DNA of 40,272 nucleotides, from the NCBI GenBank assembly GCA_003584865.1, contig QVQE01000179.1, positions 1 to 40,272 of the forward strand, in the 5' to 3' direction. A model generated the notes under the pieces. The model was not told the origin of the DNA and ran no database searches. It was given only the letters and a program-made list of their open reading frames with translations. The translations under genes and the position numbers were made by a program. The stretch is from Methylococcales bacterium (GTDB taxonomy: Bacteria > Pseudomonadota > Gammaproteobacteria > Methylococcales > Methylomonadaceae). This document shows, in pieces, positions 28,105 to 40,124 of this stretch. The stretch's first letter is position 1. The number at the start of each line of letters is the position of its first letter.

Positions 28105-29934
28105 TTATTCAACTGTCACTGATTTTGCTAAATTTCTAGGTTGATCAACGTCCGTACCTTTTAGGATAGCCACATAATAAGACAGTAACTGCAAAGGAAT
28201 CGTATAAATAATAGGAGAGACTTCATTATCAATTTGTGGCACTTTTATAATCTGTACATTTTCATCCTCTGTCGTCACCAAGGTTTCATCCATAAAGACG
28301 ATTAATTGCCCACCACGCGCACTGACTTCCTGAATATTTGATTTTAACTTATCCAATAATTCGTTATTGGGCGCCACCGTGATCACTGGCATATCGGCAT
28401 CAATTAACGCAAGTGGCCCATGCTTCAATTCACCTGCTGGATAGGCTTCGGCATGAATATAAGATATTTCTTTAAGTTTTAAGGCACCTTCCATGGCAAT
28501 GGGATAATGAGTCCCTCTACCCAAAAATAGCGCATGTTGTTTATCAGCAAACCTTTCAGCCAGGATTTCAATTTCTTTATCCAACTTTAATACCGCTTCA
28601 ATTTTTCCGGGTAAACTAAATAATTCAGAGGTTATTTTCGTTTCATCGGCTGCGGATAATTCAAAACGGCGACCGACTGCAATCACCAACAACATCAGTG
28701 CCGTTAATTGCGTGGTAAACGCTTTAGTAGAAGCCACGCCAATTTCTGGGCCAGCTCGTGTCATTAATACTAAGTCTGATTCTCTAACCAACGAGCTTTC
28801 TGGGCCATTACAAACGGTCAAGGAATATTTAGCGCCCCGTTTTTTAGCCTCTTGCAAAGCCGCCAAGGTGTCAGCCGTTTCTCCGGATTGAGAGATGGTA
28901 ACAATTAAGGTATCCGGTGCTAACACAGGGTTTCGATAACGAAACTCACTTGCGACCTCTATATTACAGGGTACTCTTGCAAAACTTTCAAACCAATAGC
29001 GTGCTACCAAACCGGCATGATAACTGGTGCCACAGGCTAAAATTTGTACTGATTTAATAGCATCAAATACTTCATTGGCATTATGACCAAAGGCATTTTC
29101 CTGTAGGCGATGGTTAATAAATCGCCCCTCTAAGGTTTGAGAAATAGCAAAGGGTTGCTCATGGATTTCTTTCAGCATGTAATGGCGGTATTGGCCTTTA
29201 TTCACTGAATCTGCGGTCAATTGAGTTTCTTTGATCGGACGATTAACGATTTGATCATTTTCATCATAGATGACCAATTCATCAATACTAATGCTTGCAA
29301 TATCGCCGTCTTCTAAAAAAATAAACTGCTGAGTCACCGGTAGTAAGGCCGCCACATCAGAGGCAATAAAAAACTCACCAATACCGACACCAATCACTAG
29401 GGGACTGCCTTTTCGACAGGCCACTAACGTGTTCGGATTTTCACTACTGATAATCCCCAACGAATAGGCACCTTCTAATGTTTGTACGGTTTGCTTAATA
29501 GCAAGCAGTAAATCGCCGGTTGTCTCCATCATCTTAGCTATCTGATGCACAATCACTTCAGTATCCGTTTCTGAAGTAAACACAAAGTCATCCGCTTTTA
29601 ACTCGCTGCGTAAGTTTTCATGGTTTTCAATAATGCCATTATGAACAACAGCGATGGTATCTTTACTCATGTGAGGATGTGCGTTTTCGGTACTGGGTTT
29701 TCCATGCGTTGCCCAACGGGTATGTGCAATGCCTACTGTTCCCGAAACGGGTTCAAGATTTATTAAATCTTCTAGCCCTTTGACCTTTCCCAACTCTCTT
29801 TTTCTATAAATGGTTTGATGATTGACAACAGCTAATCCAGCCGAATCATAACCTCGATACTCTAATCGTTTAAGCCCTTCAATTAAGATAGGGACTATGT
29901 TTCGTTGTGCTACACCACCGACAATACCACACAT
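28105..29934 (-). CDS. glmS: Glutamine--fructose-6-phosphate aminotransferase GlmS
   Basis: GlmS makes glucosamine-6-phosphate from fructose-6-phosphate and glutamine, the first step toward UDP-GlcNAc. The N-terminal glutaminase domain begins MCGIVGGVA, with Cys2 exposed as nucleophile once Met is removed. It contains HTRWATHG and the TETDTEVI stretch. Two SIS domains follow (LACGTSYHAG, then LGRGTHYPIAMEGALKLKEISYIHAEAYPAGELKHGP). The C-terminus DVDQPRNLAKSVTVE is the family signature. The 609-residue length is normal. It lies one base after glmU, as in E. coli. Confidence 0.98.
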   Translation of the reverse strand: MCGIVGGVAQRNIVPILIEGLKRLEYRGYDSAGLAVVNHQTIYRKRELGKVKGLEDLINLEPVSGTVGIAHTRWATHGKPSTENAHPHMSKDTIAVVHNGIIENHENLRSELKADDFVFTSETDTEVIVHQIAKMMETTGDLLLAIKQTVQTLEGAYSLGIISSENPNTLVACRKGSPLVIGVGIGEFFIASDVAALLPVTQQFIFLEDGDIASISIDELVIYDENDQIVNRPIKETQLTADSVNKGQYRHYMLKEIHEQPFAISQTLEGRFINHRLQENAFGHNANEVFDAIKSVQILACGTSYHAGLVARYWFESFARVPCNIEVASEFRYRNPVLAPDTLIVTISQSGETADTLAALQEAKKRGAKYSLTVCNGPESSLVRESDLVLMTRAGPEIGVASTKAFTTQLTALMLLVIAVGRRFELSAADETKITSELFSLPGKIEAVLKLDKEIEILAERFADKQHALFLGRGTHYPIAMEGALKLKEISYIHAEAYPAGELKHGPLALIDADMPVITVAPNNELLDKLKSNIQEVSARGGQLIVFMDETLVTTEDENVQIIKVPQIDNEVSPIIYTIPLQLLSYYVAILKGTDVDQPRNLAKSVTVE

Positions 29935-29935
29935 A

Positions 29936-31306
29936 TTATTTTTCCTGTTTTATAGGTCGTTGCCAATCAGCTATTGAAACTTGCTTGACTCGGCTTAGGG
30001 TTAACTGATTTTCTGGAGTATCTTTAGTAATCGTTGAGCCTGCACCAATGGTAGCATTTTTACCAATGGTCACAGGGGCGACTAACTGGGTATCCGAGCC
30101 TATAAATACCCCATCTTCAATCACTGTTCTAAATTTATTCGCACCATCATAATTACAGGTAATGGTGCCTGCGCCTATGTTAACACCACTGCCCACGGTC
30201 GTGTCACCAATATAACTTAAATGATTGATCTTGCTTCCTGAAGCAACAGATGATTTCTTGATTTCAACAAAATTACCGATATGGACATGATCGGCTAATT
30301 CTGTTTCTGGACGTAAACGGGCAAAGGGACCAATTTTACTACCTGCGCCTATCACAGCATTATCAATTACACAGTTAGCCAATATTTCTACATCATCACC
30401 AATGACTGAATTCTTAATCTGTGTATTAGCGCCAATTTTTACATTGTTTCCTAGACTATTTTTTCCTTCAATAATCACATTCACATCAATGATGATATCA
30501 ATACCTAATGTTTCTATTGAACCTCTGATGTCAAAGCGAGCAGGATCTAACAACGTCACCCCTTGCTCCATTAATACTTGGGCTTGTTCTAGCTGATAAA
30601 CCCGCTCTAAGTGACTTAATTGTACCCGATTATTAACCCCTAAGACCTCATCCACGGTGTCTGGCTGACTGGTTATTACGTCTACCTTATCAGCAACGGC
30701 CATTTCAATCACATCGGTTAAATAATACTCGCCTTGGGCATTATTATTACCCAATTGTGCTAACCATTTTTTCAACTGACCACCCTGCACAGCCAAAATT
30801 CCGGTATTACCTTCAATAATGAGCTTTTCATCCGGGGCGGCATCTTTTTCTTCAACAATTTTGGTGACTTTTCCTGACTTGTCACGCACTATTCTGCCAT
30901 AACCGGTAGGATTTTCTAAATTAACCGTCAGTAGCGCTAAGGTGTTATGACTCACATTCGCTATTAATTGCTGTACTGTACCTAACTTTAATAAGGGTAC
31001 ATCACCATAAAGAATAAGTACGGTATCGTCATCACTGATTTGTTCTTTACACTGTTGTACCGCATGTCCGGTACCTAATTGTTGTTTTTGTTCAACCCAG
31101 TTTGCATCCAAGTCTTTTAAAGTATTCCTTACTAGATCAGCGCCGTGACCATAAACAATGGTAATGGTATTATTATCCAACTGCTGACTCATGTCATAGA
31201 CATGTTGCAATAAGGGTCGATTAGCCACTTTATGTAATATCTTGGGTAATTCAGAACGCATGCGCGTGCCTTTACCCGCTGCCAGAATAATGGTTGTAAT
31301 TTTCAT
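29936..31306 (-). CDS. glmU: Bifunctional GlmU acetyltransferase/uridyltransferase
   Basis: GlmU acetylates glucosamine-1-phosphate and then transfers UMP to give UDP-GlcNAc, the precursor of peptidoglycan and lipopolysaccharide. The N-terminal nucleotidyltransferase domain has LAAGKGTRMRS (8-18) and GDVPLL. From about residue 250 a left-handed beta-helix is made of hexapeptide repeats (for example IGDDVEILANCVIDNAVIGAG), with the acetyl-CoA site region NYDGANKFRT. The 456 residues are standard. It follows the atp operon after a strong terminator, so an own promoter or read-through must supply transcription. Confidence 0.98.
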   Translation of the reverse strand: MKITTIILAAGKGTRMRSELPKILHKVANRPLLQHVYDMSQQLDNNTITIVYGHGADLVRNTLKDLDANWVEQKQQLGTGHAVQQCKEQISDDDTVLILYGDVPLLKLGTVQQLIANVSHNTLALLTVNLENPTGYGRIVRDKSGKVTKIVEEKDAAPDEKLIIEGNTGILAVQGGQLKKWLAQLGNNNAQGEYYLTDVIEMAVADKVDVITSQPDTVDEVLGVNNRVQLSHLERVYQLEQAQVLMEQGVTLLDPARFDIRGSIETLGIDIIIDVNVIIEGKNSLGNNVKIGANTQIKNSVIGDDVEILANCVIDNAVIGAGSKIGPFARLRPETELADHVHIGNFVEIKKSSVASGSKINHLSYIGDTTVGSGVNIGAGTITCNYDGANKFRTVIEDGVFIGSDTQLVAPVTIGKNATIGAGSTITKDTPENQLTLSRVKQVSIADWQRPIKQEK

Positions 31307-31323
31307 TTGAAATCCTGTTAAAC

Positions 31324-31362
31324 AAAAAAGCCCGATAACGAGTTTAGCGCTACCGGGCTTTC
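31324..31362 (-). terminator. Rho-independent terminator after atpC
   Basis: On the minus strand AAAGCCCGGTAGCGC pairs across a short loop with the region ending TATCGGGCTTT. AAAGCCCG and CGGGCTTT form a perfect 8-bp outer stem followed by a run of Ts. It lies between the atpC stop and the glmU ATG and should end most atp transcripts. Confidence 0.85.
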
Positions 31363-31413
31363 TTTAAATTAAAATATCGCCTGTTGTTCTATCAAGAACA
31401 TGAGAGCTATCTA

Positions 31414-31836
31414 TTATCCACCGCGCTTTCTAAATCTATCCAGCGTTCTTAATTGCATAACAGCTTGTTGTAGTTGAGCCTGAGCTGTTGCATAATCAAT
31501 CTTTCCTGATTTATCAGACAAGGCTTCTTCTGCTTTTACTTTAGCGTCTAAAGCAGCCACTTCATCGATGTCTTTTGCTCTAACCGCCGTGTCCGCCAAG
31601 ATAGTCACTAAATGAGGCTGAATCTCTAACAGCCCACCTGAAATATAGAACGGGTAGCTTTCAGTGTCACTCACTTTGACCCGAACTTCGCCAGGATTAA
31701 GCTTTGTTATCAACGGAGCATGACGAGGTGAAATACCTAATTCTCCCAACTCACCCGGCGCAAAAATCATTTCCACACTTCCGGAAAATATCTCCTTTTC
31801 TGCACTGACAATGTCTACATGTACGGTCATGGTCAT
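31414..31836 (-). CDS. atpC: ATP synthase F1 subunit epsilon
   Basis: Epsilon is the rotor subunit that couples and inhibits F1. The N-terminal beta sandwich (TVHVDIVSAEKEIFSGSVEMI, GELGISPRHAPLI) and the C-terminal helical hairpin ending LRTLDRFRKRGG match the family. I take the ATG at 31834-31836 (140 residues), with AAGGTGA four bases upstream. An ATG two codons later is also well placed, while a TTG at 31854 that extends the frame has no ribosome site. A strong hairpin lies in the 51 bases between the atpD stop and this start. Confidence 0.95.
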   Translation of the reverse strand: MTMTVHVDIVSAEKEIFSGSVEMIFAPGELGELGISPRHAPLITKLNPGEVRVKVSDTESYPFYISGGLLEIQPHLVTILADTAVRAKDIDEVAALDAKVKAEEALSDKSGKIDYATAQAQLQQAVMQLRTLDRFRKRGG

Positions 31837-31855
31837 TTCTTCACCTTTTCCCAAC

Positions 31856-31881
31856 GCCTCTCCACCGTTAGGAGGAGAGGC
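31856..31881 (-). other. Intercistronic RNA hairpin between atpD and atpC
   Basis: GCCTCTCC (minus strand, 31874-31881) pairs perfectly with GGAGAGGC (31856-31863) around a ten-base loop. It lies after the atpD stop and ends nine bases before the atpC ribosome site. No U-run follows, so it is not a standard terminator. It is more likely a processing, stability or translation-tuning element. Confidence 0.65.
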
Positions 31882-31887
31882 TATTTA

Positions 31888-33282
<1,395 letters not shown>

Positions 33283-33327
33283 TTAGTGTGATGTCATTTT
33301 GCTTGGGTCCTTCGACTAGCGAGAGCC

Positions 33328-34191
33328 TTAAACAGCGGCGGCACCGGCAACAATTTCCGAAATTTCTTGAGTAATAGCAGCTTGTCTGGCTTTGTTGTAA
33401 ATCAATTGCAACTCACCAATAAGATTGCCTGCGTTATCTGAAGCACTCTTCATAGCAACCATTCTGGCAGCCTGTTCACAGGCATTATTTTCAACCAGTC
33501 CTTGATATACCTTCGATTCTATAAAGCGGGTCAATAAATGATCCAATACTTCTTTTGCATCAGGCTCATAAATATAATCCCAGTGACCACCCAAATTTTC
33601 ATCCAGTTCACAGGCGGCTACAGGTAACAATTGCTCGATTGTAGGCTTTTGAGTCATGGTGTTGACAAACTCATTACTGATTACAAACAATTGATCAATT
33701 TTACCTGACTCGTAAGCATCCAGCATTATTTTAATAATACCGACTATGTCGTGTAGGTGCGGAGCGTCACCTAATTTGGATACTTGACCGATTAAATTCA
33801 CCTTTAAGTTACTGAAAAAACCGAATGCTTTAGTCCCAATCGTACAAATATCAACTTCAACATTTGCATTATTCCATTGACCTAATTCAGACAGCGTTTT
33901 TCTAAATAAATTTGAATTTAACCCACCGCACAAACCTCTATCAGAACTAATCAGGATAACGCCAACACGCTTAACGTCACGTGCTATTAAATACGGGTGC
34001 TTATATTCCGGATTTGCCTGAGCCAAGTGCTTAATAATTTGGCCTATTTTTTTGGAATAGGGCCTTGTTGCCTGCATTCTGTCTTTTGTTTTACGCATTT
34101 TACTCGCCGCAACCATCTCCATTGCCCGAGTGATCTTTTGAGTATTTTTGATACTCGCGATCTTTGTGCGTATTTCTTTGCCAACAGCCAT
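33328..34191 (-). CDS. atpG: ATP synthase F1 subunit gamma
   Basis: Gamma is the central stalk that rotates inside the alpha3beta3 ring. The N-terminal helix ([32 protein letters not shown]) and the C-terminal helix ([32 protein letters not shown]) form the coiled-coil shaft. The [16 protein letters not shown] segment is the conserved core motif. At 287 residues it is full length. It lies 12 bases from atpA. Confidence 0.98.
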   Translation of the reverse strand: MAVGKEIRTKIASIKNTQKITRAMEMVAASKMRKTKDRMQATRPYSKKIGQIIKHLAQANPEYKHPYLIARDVKRVGVILISSDRGLCGGLNSNLFRKTLSELGQWNNANVEVDICTIGTKAFGFFSNLKVNLIGQVSKLGDAPHLHDIVGIIKIMLDAYESGKIDQLFVISNEFVNTMTQKPTIEQLLPVAACELDENLGGHWDYIYEPDAKEVLDHLLTRFIESKVYQGLVENNACEQAARMVAMKSASDNAGNLIGELQLIYNKARQAAITQEISEIVAGAAAV

Positions 34192-34203
34192 TTGAAGACC
34201 CTT

Positions 34204-35745
34204 TTACCAACTATGAGTTTTAATGAAAGTTTCTATTGCAGTGCGTAAACTACTGCTAATTTCATTATTAAAGTCGCCAGTCGCATTAATGTTATCAAGT
34301 AACTCAGCATGTTCCGATTTCACGTATAGATGCAATGCAGACTCAAAACTTAGCACCTTATTGACTTCTATACCATCAAGAAAACCTTCATTCGCAGCAA
34401 ACAATGAGACTGCCATTTGTGCAACTGACATGGGTGAATATTGATTTTGCTTCATCAGCTCGGTCACACGTTGACCGCGTTCAATTTGCTTACGGGTGCT
34501 TTCATCTAAATCTGAAGCAAACTGAGCAAACGCCGCTAATTCACGGTATTGAGCTAAATCAAGACGTGTACCGCCCCCTAGCTTTTTAATAATCTTGGTT
34601 TGTGCAGCACCACCTACTCGAGATACGGATAGACCCGCGTTAACCGCTGGACGAATACCTGAGTTAAATAAGTTACTTTCCAAGAAAATCTGACCATCTG
34701 TAATAGAAATTACGTTAGTCGGTACGAAAGCCGATACGTCGCCACCTTGCGTTTCAATAATAGGCAATGCCGTTAATGAACCTGTTTTACCTTTTACTTT
34801 TCCGCCGGTTAATTTTTCAACTTCATCCGCGTTAATTCTTGATGCTCTTTCCAATAAACGTGAATGTAAATAAAACACGTCACCGGGATACGCTTCACGA
34901 CCGGGCGGTCTGCGTAATAATAATGATACTTGACGATAAGCCCAGGCTTGTTTAGTCAAATCATCATAAATAATTAAGGCATCTTCACCGCGATCTCTAA
35001 AGAACTCACCCATTGAACAACCGGTGTACGGTGCGATAAATTGTAACGCAGCTGATTCAGAAGCAGAGGCCGCAACGATAATGGTGTGCGCCATAGCCCC
35101 GTGTTCTTCAAGTTTACGTACTACGTTAGCAATCGATGAACGTTTTTGACCAATCGCCACATAGATACATTTAATACCTGTACCTTTCTGGTTAATGATG
35201 GCATCAATCGCAATCGCTGTTTTACCCGTTTGTCTGTCGCCAATGATTAATTCACGTTGACCACGACCGACTGGAATCATTGCATCAATTGATTTCAAGC
35301 CTAATTGGACGGGTTGATCAACTGATTGACGAGCAATTACGCCCGGTGCAATTTTTTCAATAGGCGCGGTTTCAGTCGTATCAATAGCACCTTTACCATC
35401 AATTGGATTACCCAACGCATCTACAACACGTCCAAGTAATGCCTCACCAACAGGCACTTCTAAAATTTTTCCAGTACATTTAACCGTATCGCCTTCAGTA
35501 ATGTGTTGATAGTTACCTAAAACCACCACACCCACTGAATCTCTTTCCAGGTTAAGTGCCATGCCAAAGGTATTGCCAGGAAACTCCAGCATTTCACCTT
35601 GCATCGCTTCTGAAAGACCATGTACTCTAACAATACCGTCAGTCACACTGACTACGGTACCTTCTGTATGCGCTTCGGCACTTAAGTCGAAGTTTTCGAT
35701 CTTCTTTTTAATCAGATCACTTATTTCAGATGGGTTTAATTGCAT
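34204..35745 (-). CDS. atpA: ATP synthase F1 subunit alpha
   Basis: Alpha is the non-catalytic nucleotide-binding subunit of F1. The P-loop [15 protein letters not shown] is near residues 169-183, [41 protein letters not shown]-type sequence carries the conserved Arg finger region, and [10 protein letters not shown] and [17 protein letters not shown] follow. The 513 residues match the family. The N-terminus [16 protein letters not shown] is typical of gammaproteobacteria. Confidence 0.99.
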   Translation of the reverse strand: MQLNPSEISDLIKKKIENFDLSAEAHTEGTVVSVTDGIVRVHGLSEAMQGEMLEFPGNTFGMALNLERDSVGVVVLGNYQHITEGDTVKCTGKILEVPVGEALLGRVVDALGNPIDGKGAIDTTETAPIEKIAPGVIARQSVDQPVQLGLKSIDAMIPVGRGQRELIIGDRQTGKTAIAIDAIINQKGTGIKCIYVAIGQKRSSIANVVRKLEEHGAMAHTIIVAASASESAALQFIAPYTGCSMGEFFRDRGEDALIIYDDLTKQAWAYRQVSLLLRRPPGREAYPGDVFYLHSRLLERASRINADEVEKLTGGKVKGKTGSLTALPIIETQGGDVSAFVPTNVISITDGQIFLESNLFNSGIRPAVNAGLSVSRVGGAAQTKIIKKLGGGTRLDLAQYRELAAFAQFASDLDESTRKQIERGQRVTELMKQNQYSPMSVAQMAVSLFAANEGFLDGIEVNKVLSFESALHLYVKSEHAELLDNINATGDFNNEISSSLRTAIETFIKTHSW

Positions 35746-35761
35746 GTTCTATTTCTCACTC

Positions 35762-36295
35762 TCACTGTAGCGCTTTTTGCATTTGTTGAAGCCGACCTTT
35801 AATAGATCCGTCGATGACTCTGTCGCCTGCCCTTACTAAAACACCACCTATTAATGATTTATCAACGGCAACACTCATAATAATCTTCTTGCCTAAGGTT
35901 TTTTCTAAAGTCGCTGTAAAACGCTGCTTCGCTTCTTTGGATAAGGTATAAGCCGTGAAGACCTGAACATCGACATAACCTTCATCCTCTGCCTTATACG
36001 CTTCAAATAACGTAGCAATATGTGGCAGCAGCACCAATCGATGGTTATGAACCAGCAACTTTAGGAAATTACCACTCTCCTCATTAATATGCTCTTGGCA
36101 AATATCCAGCATCAACGTTGATAACCTTTGTTTATTAACTTTTGGATTATCAACTACGACAGAAATATCTTCGTTTTTAAGTACAGCTGACATAAAAGCC
36201 AAACTCTTAGACCATTCTGTAGTCGCATGAGTTTCTTTAGCTCTTTTAAAAACCGCAGCTGCATAAGGCCTTGCCAATGTTGCCAGTTCGCTCAT
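35762..36295 (-). CDS. atpH: ATP synthase F1 subunit delta
   Basis: Delta is the peripheral-stalk cap that joins alpha and the b subunits. The 177-residue protein starts with LATLARPYAAAVFKRA and ends with the conserved DKSLIGGVLVRAGDRVIDGSIKGRLQQM pattern. Six bases separate it from atpF. The family diverges quickly, but position and C-terminal signature make the call firm. Confidence 0.97.
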   Translation of the reverse strand: MSELATLARPYAAAVFKRAKETHATTEWSKSLAFMSAVLKNEDISVVVDNPKVNKQRLSTLMLDICQEHINEESGNFLKLLVHNHRLVLLPHIATLFEAYKAEDEGYVDVQVFTAYTLSKEAKQRFTATLEKTLGKKIIMSVAVDKSLIGGVLVRAGDRVIDGSIKGRLQQMQKALQ

Positions 36296-36300
36296 TATGC

Positions 36301-36774
36301 TTAACCCAGTTGATTAGAAACTTTGCTAATAATATCTTGATGTTTGGCCTTATCAATTTCTGCACCCAGAATTTGTTCTGCCGCACTCAAAGCCAGTTCA
36401 GCTACCTGTTGACGTAAACCTTCTTTAGCCTGCTGTATTTCTTGTTCAATTTGTGCTTTTGCCGCAAGAATCAATCTGTCACCTTCTTTTTTAGCAGTGT
36501 CTTTTGATTCTTCAACGATTTCATTGGCACGTTTTTGAGCTAGAGTAACAATCTCTGAAGATTGTTCTTTGGCTTCTTTTATAACGCCTATCGCTTTCTT
36601 TTCGGCCAGGATAATTTGTTCCTGACCTTTTTCAGCCGCCGCTAAACCATCGGCAATTTTCTTTTTACGTTCTTCTAAAGAGTCAAATAAAGGCGGCCAA
36701 ATGTACTTCATGGTAAACCATACCAGAAGTGCAAAGGTAATCATTTGCCCAATCAGAGTAGCATTGATACTCAC
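36301..36774 (-). CDS. atpF: ATP synthase Fo subunit b
   Basis: Subunit b is the stator stalk anchored in the membrane. One N-terminal membrane helix ([27 protein letters not shown], about 3-28) is followed by a long charged helix rich in Lys, Glu and Ala that forms the dimeric stalk. The 157 residues match the 156 of E. coli. It lies between atpE and atpH as expected. Confidence 0.98.
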   Translation of the reverse strand: MSINATLIGQMITFALLVWFTMKYIWPPLFDSLEERKKKIADGLAAAEKGQEQIILAEKKAIGVIKEAKEQSSEIVTLAQKRANEIVEESKDTAKKEGDRLILAAKAQIEQEIQQAKEGLRQQVAELALSAAEQILGAEIDKAKHQDIISKVSNQLG

Positions 36775-36815
36775 GATGCGTTCCTCTTGTTGCTATTAAA
36801 CACGATGGTAATCTA

Positions 36816-37118
<303 letters not shown>

Positions 37119-37152
37119 TTAGTTAAATAATAAAAAGGGTAAATAAAAAAAA

Positions 37153-37956
<804 letters not shown>

Positions 37957-38316
37957 TTAACGCATCAATAGTGCGAACCAAAAAACCGATAATGCTGCAA
38001 TATAACTCACCAGCAGCGGTAATATTTTTATATCAGGCCCATTAAAAATCATTACAAACAGCACCGCCGTTAATAATAATTTTCCTGACTCGCCTGCATA
38101 AAAAGAATTGACAACCGTTCTTGCCGATTGCCTAGACGATTTGTATACCATTAACGCAAAGAAAAGATTGGGTATAAACGCCGCAATCCCTCCTAAAAAT
38201 CCCGACAGGCCTTGTTGTTGCCCACCGAAAAAACCAAAGCCCGCAGTGATCATCAGTATTATCAAGATTTGATAACTCAGAATCTTACTGACCGTAGAGA
38301 AATTTCTATCGATCAC
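37957..38316 (-). CDS. atpI: ATP synthase assembly protein AtpI
   Basis: AtpI is a small membrane protein with four helices, implicated in c-ring assembly or magnesium supply and not essential in E. coli. Four hydrophobic stretches are visible, the first being LSYQILIILMITAGFGFF. The family's glycine-rich GGIAAFIPNLFFAL motif is present. I set the start at GTG 38314-38316 (119 residues), because GGAGG lies about five to six bases upstream. A TTG at 38334 would put that ribosome site inside the gene. It is the first gene of the atp operon. Confidence 0.9.
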   Translation of the reverse strand: MIDRNFSTVSKILSYQILIILMITAGFGFFGGQQQGLSGFLGGIAAFIPNLFFALMVYKSSRQSARTVVNSFYAGESGKLLLTAVLFVMIFNGPDIKILPLLVSYIAALSVFWFALLMR

Positions 38317-38344
38317 ATAACCCTCCAAACACAATAGCTAAGGG

Positions 38345-38373
38345 ATTATATCTATCGATGCAAATTAAATCAA
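38345..38373 (-). promoter_or_regulatory. Sigma70-type promoter of the atp operon
   Basis: A -10 TATAAT (38345-38350) and a -35 TTGATT (38368-38373) stand 17 bases apart on the minus strand. The start site would be about 20-25 bases before the atpI GTG. A second TATAAT at 38435-38440 lies upstream with only a weak -35. Confidence 0.75.
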
Positions 38374-38412
38374 GGCAGATTAAAATCAAAACCTGGATTT
38401 TATATCTCATAA

Positions 38413-38440
38413 CGGCGTATCGAATTTTTCGAACGCATTA
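38413..38440 (-). promoter_or_regulatory. Second -10 element with an adjoining hairpin upstream of atpI
   Basis: TATAAT at 38435-38440 is followed on the minus strand by GCGTTCGA and TCGATACGC, which form an imperfect stem with one bulge (38413-38434). If this promoter is used, the hairpin would lie at the 5' end of the transcript. The -35 is poor, so use is uncertain. Confidence 0.35.
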
Positions 38441-38510
38441 TACCCTACTTCGAACAAGGTAAACGTAAATATGTCATAAAATGTTCATTTAATTAAATTG
38501 GGCGTGCTTT

Positions 38511-38525
38511 CCGATGACCCATCGG
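38511..38525 (-). other. Short hairpin just after purC
   Basis: CCGATG and CATCGG form a perfect 6-bp stem with a 3-base loop, immediately after the purC stop on the minus strand. It has no following T-run, so it may be a 3'-end stabiliser or a weak terminator. Confidence 0.35.
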
Positions 38526-38526
38526 A

Positions 38527-39423
38527 TTACAACTCGCCAACTAATCTCACTTCTGCTTCGTGATATTTTTTTGCACAAAAGTCAGTCACCTCGGTAGGTA
38601 ATAGGGGACCTGGTGCGGTTTTATTCCAATCCAGGGTTTCTAAATAATCACGAATATACTGCTTATCAAAGCTGGGCGGACTGACACCGACCTGATACTG
38701 GTCAGCCGGCCAGAATCTTGAGGAATCCGGTGTTAACACTTCATCAATCAGATATAAAGTCCCTGCATCATCGACACCAAATTCAAATTTGGTATCGGCA
38801 ATAATAATGCCTCGCTCCTTTGCATAGTCGGCAGCTTCCTGATAGATCTTCAAGCTGGCGGCACGCACTTGCTCTGCCAAGTCTTGTCCCATTAAGGCTA
38901 CCGTGGCTTCAAAGGAGACATTTTCATCGTGTTGATCCATTGCGGCTTTTGTTGAGGGGGTATAAATCGCTTCGGGTAATTGCTGTGCCTGTTGCAAGCC
39001 AGTGGGTAATTTAATGCCACAAATCTCGCCTGATTTTAGATAATCTTTCCAACCGGAACCGATTAAATAACCTCGCACGATGGCTTCAACCGGTAAGGGT
39101 TTTAACTTTCTGACAATCACCGAACGCCCTTCAACCTGGCTGCGTTCCGCTTCATTAGGTAAAACGGTGTGTAGACTGATATCAGTCAAATGATTAGGCA
39201 TGATATGAGCTAACCTTTTAAACCAGAAATTTGATATCCGTGTTAACACGCGGCCTTTGCCCGGAATAGGGTCAGGTAAAATAACATCAAAGGCTGAAAG
39301 CCTATCGGTTGCCACTATCAACATGGTGTTATCGTCAATATCATAGATATCTCTTACTTTTCCGCGCGCCCGAAGTTTTAAAGAAGTCAGTGTTGATTGA
39401 TATAAAGCGGCTGGCGTAGTCAT
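38527..39423 (-). CDS. purC: SAICAR synthetase PurC
   Basis: PurC joins aspartate to CAIR using ATP in purine synthesis. The N-terminal [27 protein letters not shown]-type block, [30 protein letters not shown] and the following QYQVG and DKQYIRDYL segments are all characteristic. The length of 298 residues matches the longer PurC class rather than the 237-residue E. coli enzyme. An AGCGAGGA ribosome site stands four bases before the ATG. It is transcribed toward the atp operon but probably separately, given the atp promoter between them. Confidence 0.98.
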   Translation of the reverse strand: MTTPAALYQSTLTSLKLRARGKVRDIYDIDDNTMLIVATDRLSAFDVILPDPIPGKGRVLTRISNFWFKRLAHIMPNHLTDISLHTVLPNEAERSQVEGRSVIVRKLKPLPVEAIVRGYLIGSGWKDYLKSGEICGIKLPTGLQQAQQLPEAIYTPSTKAAMDQHDENVSFEATVALMGQDLAEQVRAASLKIYQEAADYAKERGIIIADTKFEFGVDDAGTLYLIDEVLTPDSSRFWPADQYQVGVSPPSFDKQYIRDYLETLDWNKTAPGPLLPTEVTDFCAKKYHEAEVRLVGEL

Positions 39424-39603
39424 AAGTCCTCGCTAAGATTTTAAAATTTGAAACGATTTGTTGATAAAGAGTTAACTGTATCGAATAGATTTAACGCTAG
39501 TTAGTTTACGTACAGTCCATTTCTTCAGTGACATCGTTATTGCTGAAATGATTTTACCATTATTCTTGAAAGCGAAATGATTCTAAATTAACACCCGCCT
39601 CAT

Positions 39604-40004
39604 CAAGAATGCTGTAAACAAGATCGGGGTTGTAGTAGATCACTATTTAACCCTAACAAACAAGGACTAGCTTGCTCTAAACAAGACCCAGAATGCTCTA
39701 AAAGGAAAGACTTTTAGAGTAAACAGAACCACTTTTAGAGCAAAAGAATACTTGTTTGTTACAAACAAGATCATGTTTACTCTAAACAGACTTCCTTTTG
39801 TCGCAAACAGAACCTAGAATGCTCAAAAGGAAAGACTTTTAGAGTAAACAGAACCATTCTTAGAGCAAAAGAAGACTTGTTTGTTGCAAACAAGATCATG
39901 TTTACTCTAAAAGAGATTAAGAATGTAACAAACAAGGTTCTGTTTATCGTAAACATGACTTTGTTTGCTATAAAAGAGTCTCTTTTTATTGCAGACACGG
40001 ATAC
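39604..40004. repeat. Array of about nineteen 21-bp dyad repeats
   Basis: An AAAC/AAAA core recurs at 39616, 39658, 39679, 39700, 39721, 39742, 39763, 39784, 39805, 39825, 39846, 39867, 39888, 39909, 39930, 39951 and 39972, with AGAC at 39993. The unit expected at 39637 is decayed. Spacing is 21 bases throughout apart from one 20-base step. The consensus is GTTT-5 variable bases-AAAC-A plus about seven variable bases, so each unit holds an imperfect palindrome. Reading frames give heptads (F-x-x-N-K/R on the plus strand), but stops and a frame shift interrupt them, and both strands look alike because of the dyad. No spacers and no transposase are present. The rest of 39424-40272 holds no gene I can support. 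Confidence 0.85.
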
Positions 40005-40124
40005 GAAAACTGTAGAGCTGTCATTGTATACGGCGTTCTTGTACTTGTTTATGGTAGTTTAATTTTTAAAGCGGTTAAATATTAAACAATCCCTAGTGAT
40101 TTTTCGGCATCCTTCATAGCGGCC

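Noticed and set aside
39604-40004. CRISPR array
   Set aside because: Units are contiguous 21-mers without unique spacers, and no cas genes are in the window.
39777-40062. Small proteins with heptad repeats on either strand of the array
   Set aside because: Stops and a 1-base slip break the plus-strand frame. Both strands look coding only because each unit is a near-palindrome, and no ribosome site was seen.
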